From positions 4,960,001 through 5,024,000 of the forward strand of contig NW_027248940.1 in the NCBI RefSeq assembly GCF_036711975.1: a stretch of 64,000 nucleotides of DNA, written 5' to 3'. Numbering within the stretch: position 1 is the first letter of the stretch; each line of letters opens with the position of its first letter. Below the pieces are notes generated by a model that saw only the letters and a program-made list of their open reading frames with translations, did not search any database and had not been told where the DNA came from. Both the position numbers and the translations under genes were made by a program. Below, piece after piece: positions 1-9,534 of the stretch. This DNA comes from Onthophagus taurus. Taxonomy: Eukaryota > Arthropoda > Insecta > Coleoptera > Scarabaeidae.

Positions 1-1510
1 CTACGTTGGCACGATTACTCTTCAGATGTTGTCAAATAGATTGTCATTTGTTGTATCGGAGTATCTTATACAGGCTGGTCAAAAATTGAATTACTCTTTC
101 TCCATATTCAATTGTGAGGAAGTCGAAAATTTTAAATGGAACGCCCCATTTTTTTAGCCTATCAGAAAGAGAATTTAATTCTCTACAAATTATCTATGAA
201 CATTCCCATACCTATTTATTGTAGTTTGCCTCATATTGCGAAATTTATTAAAACATGCACGGAATGCAGGTTTTTTTATTAGAAAGCTATGGAATTTTGA
301 GAGTTTTTGGTCCATGTTTGTATTATTGTTGTCATTAGTTACATTTGACGACGGGTGTAAGTCATTGAACATCATGGTAAATTATTCCAACGCCGATATT
401 TGAAGTTTATTTTGTATTGATGGCGAATGTAATAAACTTTTGGACAGGGCGTGTCGAACACTTAATGAGAGATGCCTAACAAACCTAACGCCCATCACAA
501 GGAAAAATTTCAAAAAATTGATAAAGAATTTCTTAGTTCTGGATATATCGAGACCAAAAGACATCGCATATTTCCGGTCACTAGTGATGAAGACAAGGAA
601 ATAAATATTTTATCTACAACTATTGAATTATCTATTCGTTATACATTTGATTTTTGACGGGTAATGACACATATTACTCATGACTGACAAAGTGTTGAAT
701 AATGAAGCCATTATTCCACAGTTCTGACACGGCCTACTAATCAAAAAATAAAATATTAACAGAAATGACAGCTTTCTTATATTGAGGTTATGTCTGAAAT
801 GTCTATCAAGTTTATTTTTTTTTTCTTTTTTTGATTTTTTTTTTTTAAATTAAAAAGTTGCAGATAAAGTATAGTATTCAACTTACGTATAATGGATGTT
901 ACCCACTCAGATTACAATTTTGAAATTTCATCTTCGTGGGTAACAGCCGCCATTATACGCTTGTTGAATAATATACTATTATTGTATTTTATTGCATTTC
1001 CAAATTCCATTTAATAACAAATTTATGTTATAAATTTATATTTTTATTTAAATCTAATTTTTGTCATTACTTTTTGTTTTAATAGTTTCATTTATTTGAT
1101 CTTGTGTTTGTTATTTTTGGTAAGCAAACTAAAAGATTATCAATCGTAGTTAATAGTACAAATAGTAATAGAAATAAATTAAACAAAAAACTGTCAAAAT
1201 GTCATGGCCTTCTAATAAAAATACGAACTGTTTCCTGCATTTCCTGCATGTTTTGATAAATTTACGAATATGAGAGAAACTACAATAAATAGATATAGGA
1301 ATGTTTATAGATAAATTGTAGAGAATTAAATTCCCTTTCGTGTAGGCTAATAAAATATGGGGCGTTCCATTTAAAATTTTCGACTTTCTCCCCATTGAAT
1401 ATGGAGACACGGTAATTCAATTTTTGACCAACCTGTATAAGATACTCTGATACAATATATGACAATCTATTTGAGAGAATCTGAAGAGTAATCGTGCCAA
1501 TTTAGAGCTT
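1..1510. mobile_element. Inverted-repeat (foldback-like) element, left edge cut by window
   Basis: Bases 1-290 reappear as a diverged reverse complement at about 1200-1502: each arm has the block read as gattactcttcag near its outer end and a catgcangnaatgcag-like block near its inner end. Short ORFs in the two arms are mirror shadows of each other, not genes. The centre (300-1190) holds AT-rich DNA and a nested repeat at 611-980. No transposase is recognisable, so this is probably non-autonomous. The left boundary may lie outside the window. Confidence 0.6.
611..980 (+). repeat. MITE-like repeat, copy 1 (second copy at 49083)
   Basis: This stretch from tatctacaactattg to aataatatactatt is nearly the same as 49083-49474. 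Its last ~115 bp fold on themselves: a left block (about 868-913) reading attcaacttacgtataatgg pairs with the terminal block attcaacaagcgtataatgg in reverse. The loop differs from the second copy, which has a GC-rich short repeat there. There is no coding capacity. The shared edges of the two copies in unrelated flanks fix the unit boundaries. Confidence 0.65.
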
Positions 1511-2254
1511 TTTTGAATGAACGTTGGCTGGGATATAGGGTTTTAAAGAGCATGGTGAAATTTGCCAAAAAAACCTTAAAATCAAAATAACTCGAAAACG
1601 AAAAACGCTAGGTACCAATAACTTTTATGAAAGTCAACATATTTTTTTACGTACAATTAAAAGGTGCAATAAAAACTATAGCATTCTATTTGAAATAACA
1701 AAGTTATGGTCTACTTCCGGTAGACCAGAAGTGGCAAAAATTTCAAAACTGTACGAATACTGGAACCTAAAAAAGTTCTAACGAACCAGTTACGTGAGAC
1801 ACTCTGTATATAAACTTTGAATGCGATGCGCGAACGGAAGATATTGTCCGATTTCGGGGGGCGGGGATGAGGTAAATTTTTCGACTTTGAGCCCCAAGGT
1901 CGTTTTGTATAAAAATTCAAATAGATAAATCAACTTTTACACTGGTTTACACCACCTGCAATTCTGGCTATTTTTAACGAAAAATTTTCAACCCCCTTCA
2001 CGGTGTGGAAAGGGGGTGGGGTAGGGGGGGTTGGCTTTTTTTTTCTTGTAGCGTACTTCAAGATTATGCTATGTACAAAAAATTAGCTCGATCGCACATC
2101 ATTTACACCTCCTACGATTTTTCATAACCCGATGCGCGAACGGAACATATTGTCCAATTTCAAAATTTTTTTTTCTCTGAGTTCGTATTAACAAGTAGCA
2201 AGTTTTTCGCACTATTACGATTCGATTCGGAAACTGATGTTTGATCTCCATATA
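1511..2254. other. AT-rich intergenic, no gene seen
   Basis: I find no convincing coding region here. The ORF at 1711-1920 on the minus strand is low-complexity and unconserved by eye. A motif at 1700-1730 (acttccggtagacc) resembles the acttccggtataaccgg motif in the TIRs of the mariner-like elements at 36.7 and 51.0 kb, so this may be an old fragment of that family. Confidence 0.4.
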
Positions 2255-2521
2255 CAGGGTGATTCACATAAGAACCGACACAGAGCAGGGACATGTAAAG
2301 GACAATACATTAAAATGATTTAACGCAACTTATCTCTATACTAAGTTGTACCCCTGAGGAGTTATAGGCCTTCAATGTTGGGTCTTAAATTTTTAAAATA
2401 TTGATTATCTTCGTAATACATTAAGCTAGAAAAACCAAATTTGGTATACGTTATGAGTGTACCGAATGTATTAATTGGTAGCAAGTTGAAACCAATTGAG
2501 GCATTTCAAATTGTTGATTAA

Positions 2522-2905
2522 GGGTGATGGTCCCCTCAATTTTGACAGATTTTTTTAACCTTTTGGGGGATTTAATACATTATTACCTCATTTCATGTGG
2601 AATTTAATTCTAAAACTTTTTTTACTCAGGTTATAAAACCTGGTCGTCAAATAACTTTATAACCTATTGGTCAAGTTTGACGTACAATTTCATAGCCGAC
2701 TACTGAATTTTTTGATGATTTTAAGTAGCATTGAGGAAATACGTGTCTTTAGTTATTTGAGTTTTTTATGAAAACGACAAAGTTTCTTAAAAAATAGTAA
2801 GAGTAAGAAAAGTTTTAGAATTAAATTCTATATGAAATGAAGTAGTAATGTATTAAATCTGCCAAAAGGTTAAAAAATCTGTCAAAATTTAGGGTACCAT
2901 CACCC
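2522..2905. repeat. Palindromic MITE nested in the outer element
   Basis: The left end gggtgatggtcccctcaatt and the right end aatttagggtaccatcaccc are inverted repeats, and the match runs inward for over 100 bp (blocks such as ttaatacattattac and gtaatgtattaaat). The whole unit is about 384 bp and almost perfectly two-armed with a centre near 2715. It has no ORF. I could not identify a clear TSD. Confidence 0.6.
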
Positions 2906-3330
2906 ATAATTAACCCTTTGAAATTACGGCTCGGAATTTTACAAATTTAAGTATTCGAATAGTCGTATAATTTTCAATTCGAATAATTGGAATAGTCGAA
3001 TAATTCGAATATTTATTAATATTCGACTAGTGAAGTAGTTGTCGACTAGTCGTCGACTAGTCAAATAGTCATCGACTAGTCGAATCGTCGAATTTTTCAA
3101 ATATTCGGATTATTTGATTAACAAAACGTATACTACTAATTTTTCAGAATTTCAGGAGAAACAAATAAACAAGTAAGAATATGTTTTTCCTCGTTAAGTT
3201 AAAAATTAATACAACAATAAAGAGAAAAAGAAAAATGTATTAATAATATAATAACGTAATGACTACAAATTTACACTTAAAAAACGAATTTTTTTTACAT
3301 TGTCTGATTTTAGACAAGCGCGTTTCGCGT

Positions 3331-5228
3331 TCACACATTACCAGCTTTTGAGAAGCTACGCTCCGATGAAACTGATGTCGCAGGAATAGAGAGATAACGT
3401 TTTGCATACTTTGACAATTTCGGATACTTATTTTCATTGTTTTTCCACCACTGCAAAGGACACATATTCTTTTGTATATGGCAGTCTGAATAATACATAT
3501 CAACTTCATTTAAATCAGCCGCTGCTGAATTTTCATTTGGAAACAAAATATCAAAGGCACTTTTTTTTTAGGGTTATGATTCATTTCATTTTCTGTATCT
3601 TCCAAAGTTGACTGTAAAATATTCTTGAAATGTCGTTTTGTTTGAAATAATGAACCAGTAAACCGTTCTTTATTCATAAATCGAGGATCTAAGAATGTAC
3701 TTAGGTCAAAAATTCCAATTTTTCCTCCAGCGGTGACGGACATATTTTCAAATCTGGATTGAAATTCATTCTGTAATAAACGCTGCAAATTTTGTAATAA
3801 TTTAGGCTCATCTTCCTTAGTTTTTGAAATAAAATTTTCCGCTACGGATTTTAAAATGGGCATTACAATTGAAATGGTTGGTTGCGACTCTGAAGATAAC
3901 AGTGTAGTAACTAATTCAAATGGTTCCAACATTGCAATACAATACTCCATAGTAATCCATTCCTCCTCTTCCAGCATCAAATATCCGGCTTGTATTCTTG
4001 ATATAATAGTTCTGTCTGATAGAACACTAAGTATAGCTTCACGTTGTTCAACTAATCTTTTCAACATGTAATATGTGGAGTTCCAGCGCGTTCTTACTGC
4101 TTGAATAAGTTTATGTTTTTGCAGTCCTAGTTGTTCCTGCTTAGTATTCAAGGCTGTTGATGCTATATATGAATGTTTAAAATGGGAAACAATGCTGCTG
4201 CACTTAACTATTAATGGCTTAATGTAATCAGCGTCTAATACTTTATTTAAAACTCATTGTAAGTTATGTGCATAACAAGTAATTGCATCAACGGACATTT
4301 CTTCAGTTGCAGAGACAATGTTGGCAGCGTTATCATGCACAATGGCTACACATTTATCATTAATTTCCCACTCATTTATAATATTATTTATTTTATTTTG
4401 TAAGTTTAATGCTGTGTGTCTATCTTCCATACTTTCAGTTGTGATATTACGAGACACTTCTACCCAATTTTGATTTATGTAATGACAGGTTAAGCTGATA
4501 TATGATTCAGTTGCCCTTGATGTCCAACAATCCGTGGTTATGGCAATGTGTGGCACATCTTTTAATTCTTTGATTAGGCTTTGTTTTTGAATTTTATAAA
4601 GGGCATCTACACGTATTTGGATAGTCTTTGCTGTCGGTGTTTTGTAAGTGGGACAAATAAATTTTAACAAATTTTTGAATCCACGATTTTCAACAAATGA
4701 CACTGGTAGTGAATCAATGCAAATCATTTTTGTTATTAGTTGAGTTATGTCCTCTTCTCTTTGTTTGGAAATTTTTTTGGAAAAAAAGATATTATCGATT
4801 TTTGTTTGAACCGATGAAGTCAAACTTATTTGGCTTGCTGAGTCTGACTAAGTTTCGGTTTCCAGTTCATCCGATACTTCGGCGCTTACTAAATCTGATG
4901 TTGTTGACGTACTACAAAACAAAAGTTGATTTAAGCAAGGTCTATAAGTAAATATTTTCTTTATAAACAGAACAAGATGAGACATTACAAAAAGGAATGG
5001 ATCAATAAATTGTATCAAATAAACTACATATCGGTTGATAAATTTTAATAAATAATATAATATTTAATGAACATACCTTGTAATTTTAGAAATATGCTTA
5101 TTTCTTAAATGATTCCACAAATTACTAGTTGTGCTGTTTCTAGTAGCATTATAGCTGCAAAATTTGCACTGCACTCGAGTTTCTTTTCGGTCGAAATATA
5201 TCCAAATTTTGCTACGGGTAGTACTCAT
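3331..5228 (-). pseudogene. hAT transposase, BED finger plus hATC domain, inactivated
   Basis: The reading begins at ATG 5228 with a BED zinc finger (CKFC pair, then HLRNKH) in a first exon ending at 5077 with donor AAG|GTATGT; the second exon starts near 4912 after a tttgttttgtag acceptor. The middle (4254-4823) carries the RNase H-like start IAITTDCWTSRA typical of ZBED/hAT transposases. The C-terminal hATC dimerisation motif SIPATSVSSERSFSKAGNV lies at about 3335-3395. Two lesions are visible: a TGA at 4254-4256 where Trp is expected after HNLQ, and a frameshift near 3550-3570 at a run of T. In the family this protein cuts and pastes the element; here it is very likely dead. Confidence 0.85.
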
Positions 5229-5639
5229 TTTCAACACAAAAATTATTTCACTGAATTAAATTGAAAAGTTAGTAGCACAAATCTAACCTCCGCCACACCA
5301 CAAATAATATTAAACAAGTCGGCTGGGCAGCGTAGGCTTTATATCGACTTGATAAAAACAAGTTCCAACACGCACAGGGCACAGACACGATTGTCAGGGC
5401 TCACCGCACTACAACTATTGAGTGTTATTAGAATAGTCGAATATTCAAATATTCGACTATTAATAGAATAGTCGACTATTCAAATATTCGACTATTAATA
5501 GAATTATTGATATCGTATATATCCATATTCACCAGAGAGTTTAATAAAAATAGGTTGTAAATAATTAATACTGAGGTGATCATTCTTTTTTTTTATTGTC
5601 TATACCAGGTTTCGGGACCCTGCCCTTCTTTGGTAGACC

Positions 5640-6325
5640 CATTGAGGTCTTATATATAATCTAGAGTGCGTATGCTGTTGTCCCCACCACGCCTAAAATG
5701 AAGCCAGAAAGGTCGCCATGTTAGATGTACCAACTTAGCGGGAAATTCAAAATTCTTATATTATGCAAGAATTTACATTATTTTAAACTGGAAAGACAGA
5801 AAATAATAACCAAAATAAAACACATTAAGTTTTTATTAATAAATAATTATATAATATTTTAAAAGAACTTAATAATTTTTAACAAAACCCTTATAATTAA
5901 CATAAACTAAGTGAAAATATTTAAAACAATTCTGATTGATCACGTTAACCTTTTGTTTATAAATAATTGTTAGTTTATTTTAAAAGAACTGAACATTCCT
6001 TAATAATAAACTTTACTTGAACTTCATTGTTAATTTCAAGTCAAATACCCAGAAACATTTTATGGACTGTTGTAAATAATCTTCCAACCTACCAAATTAT
6101 AAACAACATATGTGAAACAAAAAGAATTCGAAAACCCTCAACAAAAATAAATTTTAATAAAAATAACAATATGTTTATGAGAATTGTGAGGTTATAATTG
6201 TAGGTACAATAGAGACTTGAAACTATAGCTAAGTTCAGGTCGGTACATCCAACATGTCTAACTTTCTGATTACCCCCACCACCACCACCACATACGCACT
6301 CTAGATTATATATAAGACCTCAATG
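5640..6325. mobile_element. 686-bp MITE with 8-bp target duplication
   Basis: TIRs of about 95 bp start cattgaggtcttatatataa and end with the mirror image. The duplication ggtagacc occurs at 5632-5639 and 6326-6333. The opposite inverted arm of PLE-1 carries the unoccupied site once, as ggtctacc near 8698-8705, proving that this MITE came after PLE-1. An accaccaccacc tract lies just inside the right TIR. An 8-bp duplication suggests mobilisation by a hAT or P-type transposase; the ends do not match the hAT elements in this window. Confidence 0.8.
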
Positions 6326-7125
6326 GGTAGACCCTACAAAGTACAATAGACCTATTAGATATTATTAACAATATTAAATTAACACTGATTGATCTTGTTT
6401 AGACTTACGTCATATTCATTAGAATAATACAAACATTAAAACTTAAGATGAACTAAATAACAATTGAATTGCACGTGCGGAGAAAAGGTTTAACCGGTTT
6501 AACTGTCGGAACACATTGAATAATTTTGGAGGTTAAGATGTCGATAATACAGAAATTGACCAAATAAATTTAAATTCAAACTAGCCACGGTTATAAATAA
6601 AAGTTAAATGTAAAATAAAATAAAATGTACGTCACGGATAAAATTAGGATCATTTACATCATTAAACAGATCTTCTTGTATAATACAAGCATTCATAGGG
6701 AACAATTAACCAAGGGTTAGTATTGAAGTGACATTGGGGCATGGGTTGTAAGTGGTGCAGGTTTGAGCCGCCTCCAAACTCGAACCTCTCTTCCACTCAC
6801 ATTAACAAAATTAGAAAGAAAAGGGACAGTCATCATAAAAACCAATGCCAGGACCATAAAACAGAATAAATGAATCAACTACGTTACTAAATTGAAACAG
6901 GAGATCAGCCACATGAGAGATTATCAAAATTTAAAAATTAGATAAACATTATATACACTAACACTAAAATAAAATAGCATCAGTTTGGAAAAATAGAGCT
7001 AAATAAATAGGGGGGGGGGGGGAATGAGTTATGTAAATGTGACATTGGGGCATGGGGTGCAAGTGGTGCAGCATTCAAGTCGCCTCCAAACTCGAACCTC
7101 TCTTCCACTTGCACTGTAAGGTTTA

Positions 7126-8139
7126 CTAAGTCTTGTCTTCTTTTCTTCTGGGGAAAGGGTTCCTCAGACATCCATATAGTGGTTGGTAAATTGGTGTAAT
7201 TTGTTCATTTAGGCTAGTTAGATTCGTGTTGTTTTTGATGAATCTATTTATCTCATATGTCTCCATGTATTCCATAAGGTTGCTCTTTGTTAAGTGGTGT
7301 AGTAGCTTAACATGTTTCGTTTCGTCAAAGTCGTGATTGTTGAAGGTGAAATGTCTACCAAAATTCGACTTGGAGTTGGTTTTGTGTTCCTTTATCCGTG
7401 TTTGTAAATTCCTGCCAGTTTCTCCAATGTACGTTGCGGAGCAGGTCCCGCATTGAAGTTGGTAAACACCACTTTTTGCCAAAATGTCCGTTTTATCTTT
7501 ATTGTTGACTAGAATATTTTTTAATGTATTTTTATTTTTAAATGAGATTGTAATGTCGTTTTCATGGAATATTTTCCTAATTCTGTGTGAGATTGTTCCC
7601 GGATATGTAATTGACCTGTAGGTAATTTCTCCATTCTTCGTTTTGTTATGCAATGTAGTTAAGCGTTCTATCTCTACCTTGTTTCGATATCTTGAGATTA
7701 GTCTCTGTATGATGTGTTGTGGAAAGGAGTTTTCACTGGCAATTTGTTGGATGATTAAGATATCTCTCTCTAAATCCTGTTGTTCTAAATTGGAGTTAAA
7801 TGCTCTATGTAGGTAGGTCCTGAGGGCTGCCATCTTATGGGTGCTGTCATGGTAGGAGTCGAAAGGGATAATTGCATTGGTCTGTGTAGGTTTTCTAAAT
7901 ATTGTGTATTTAATTTCGTTGCCCAAACGTTGAATTGTGAAGTCAAGAAAGTTTATTCTATTTTCTATTTCCATTTCTAAAGTGAAAAGTATCTTTGGAT
8001 GTAATTCGTTTATGTATTCATGGAGATTATGAATTATTTGTTCATCTTTGACGAAAACCAATATGTCGTCCACATATCTGATCCAGGTAATTATTTCATT
8101 GACATATTGGTCTCTCATGTGGCTGATCTCCTGTTTCAA
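7126..8139 (-). pseudogene. PLE reverse transcriptase C-terminus plus GIY-YIG endonuclease
   Basis: This 337-residue frame starts inside the RT palm: the motif WIRYVDDILVFVKDE supplies the catalytic Asp pair near residue 23. A thumb-like region (LHPKILFTLEMEIENRINFLD, FRKPTQTNA) follows. Residues about 222-265 form a GIY-YIG nuclease domain (GVYQLQCGTCSATYIGETGR, then TRIKEHK). RT followed by GIY-YIG is the diagnostic order of Penelope-like retroelements. The first RT motifs are missing because the copy breaks where the inverted arm begins (about 8110-8140), so the protein is incomplete although the remaining frame is open. Confidence 0.88.
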
Positions 8140-8702
8140 TTTAGTAACGTAGTTGATTCATTTATTCTGTTTTATGATCCTGTCATTGGTTTTTATGATG
8201 ACTGTCCCTTTTCTTTCTAATTTTGTTAATGTGAGTGGAAGAGAGGTTCGAGTTTGGAGGCGGCTCAAACCTGCACCACTTACACCCCATGCCCCAATGT
8301 CACTTCAATACTAACCCTTGGTTAATTGTTCCGTATGAATGCTTGTATTATACAAGAAGATCTGTTTAATGATGTAAATGATCCTGATTTTATCCGTGAC
8401 GTACATTTTATTTTATTTTACATTTAACTTTTATTTATAACCGTGGCTAGTTTGAATTTAAATTTATTTGGTCAATTTCTGTATTATCGACATCTTAACC
8501 TCCAAAATTATTCAACGTGTTCCGACAGTTAAACTGGTTAAACCTTTTCTCCGCACGTGCAATTCAATTGTTATTTAGTTCATCTTAAGTTTTAATGTTT
8601 GTATTATTCTAATGAATATGACGTAAGTCTAAACAAGATCAATCAGTGTTAATTTAATATTGTTAATAATATCTAATAGGTCTATTGTACTTTGTAGGGT
8701 CT

Positions 8703-8732
8703 ACCGAAGAAGGGCAGGGTCCCGAAACCTGG
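8703..8732 (+). ncRNA. Hammerhead-ribozyme-like motif in PLE-1 arm (degenerate)
   Basis: The order ccgaaga, a short GGG/CCC hairpin, then cgaaac follows the hammerhead core plan (CUGANGA, stem II, GAAA) with C in place of U in the first box. The mirror copy is in the left arm at 5603-5631 on the minus strand. Hammerhead ribozymes are known in the terminal repeats of Penelope-like elements. The first-box substitution makes activity doubtful. Confidence 0.35.
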
Positions 8733-9147
8733 TATAGACAATAAAAAAAAAGAATGATCACCTCAGTATTAATTATTTACAACCTATTTTTATATTAATA
8801 GAATAGTCGACTATTCAAATATTCTACTTTTCGGCTTATAAATTATGAAAATTACGAATATTCGACTATTCGAATACGATTCCGAGCCCTATTTGAAATA
8901 CCTCAATTAGGTTCAATTTGCTACCAATTAATACCCTTGGTACACTCATAACGTATACCAAATTTGGTTTTTCTAGCTTAATTTATTATGATGATATTGA
9001 AATTATTAAAAATTTAAGAGCCAACTTTGAAGGCCTATAACAACTCAGGTGTATAACTTAGTATATAGGTAAGTTACTTTAAATCACTTTAACTTATTGT
9101 CCTCTATATGTCCCTGCTCTGTGTCGGTATTTATGTGAATCACCCTG

Positions 9148-9534
9148 TATATATTTTTTTATATTTTTTGTATAATTTTATATTATGAATTACTATTATT
9201 TATTTCATTTGGTTTTCGTCTCTGTATGTATTTTTTCTGGCTTATATTGCGCTAATATATCTATTTCTGTTTGATTTCTTTATGTCAATTTTGTGATGCA
9301 GTATTGGGTGGGACACCCGGTATATAATTTAATTTAAAATTTTTTAAACGTAAGCAATATAAATTACTTCATTGTTATTTAAGTTCTTATTTTTTTTATT
9401 TACAAAATTTATAAAAATAAATTTAATAATTGTTTTTATAATTTTACATTTACTTTTAATTCGATTTCATCTTTTTGAGTTTTAGTTGGTTCGATGGTGC
9501 TTTTGAGAAAATTAAATATTATTACATTTTTCTT
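9148..9534. other. AT-rich 3' flank of the Toll receptor gene
   Basis: No gene is visible. On the minus strand an AATAAA (plus-strand tttatt at 9395-9400) lies about 135 bp after the receptor stop codon and could serve as its polyadenylation signal. A gggacacccggtata block near 9310 resembles a mariner-like terminus, but no partner was found. Confidence 0.4.

Larger units (their letters stand above)
5505..8792 (-). mobile_element. Penelope-like element 1 (PLE-1) with inverted arms
   Basis: The element encodes the RT/GIY-YIG protein at 7126-8139. About 680 bp at the right (8110-8792) returns inverted at the left (about 5540-6925, interrupted by a MITE), so a truncated copy sits head-to-head with the coding copy. 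A 12-bp word tattaatagaat occurs at 5493-5504 and 8793-8804 and may be the target duplication; the host subterminal repeats contain the same word, so this is not certain. A ~75-bp block starting gacattggggcatgg recurs at 6729, 7040 and, inverted, at about 8225-8305. Confidence 0.75.
2925..8891 (-). mobile_element. hAT transposon (BED-zinc-finger type) with PLE insertion
   Basis: An 8-bp target duplication tttgaaat lies at 2917-2924 and 8892-8899, the hallmark size for hAT. The terminal repeats are tacggctcggaat on the left and attccgagcccta on the right. The subterminal regions (2950-3110, 5410-5510, 8800-8880) are packed with tattcgaatagtcg/cgactattcgaata repeats, as expected for transposase-binding subterminal repeats of hAT elements. 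The transposase lies on the minus strand (3331-5228) and is broken. A Penelope-like element has inserted into the subterminal repeats. Confidence 0.85.
2255..9147. mobile_element. Outer TA-flanked inverted-repeat element (Tc1/mariner type)
   Basis: The left end cagggtgattcacataag starts after TA (2253-2254); the right end is its mirror (atgtgaatcaccctg) before TA (9148-9149). The arms continue inward for at least 200 bp on each side (2255-2520 and 8895-9147). CAGGG ends, TA target duplication and long TIRs fit a Tc1/mariner-type non-autonomous element. No transposase of its own is visible. Two later insertions sit inside it: the palindromic repeat 2522-2905 and the hAT element 2925-8891. Confidence 0.7.

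Noticed and set aside
472..657. ORFs 382-564 (-) and 472-657 (+) as possible genes
   Set aside because: They overlap on opposite strands inside an inverted-repeat element and show no domain; the plus-strand ORF runs into the MITE at 611.
3856..4071. Plus-strand ORFs across the hAT transposase
   Set aside because: Antisense shadows of the minus-strand transposase, with no conserved motif.
6980..7171. 63-residue proline-rich ORF near the GGGGG run
   Set aside because: It spans the PLE-1 C-terminus, its repeat block and a homopolymer; the peptide is compositional.
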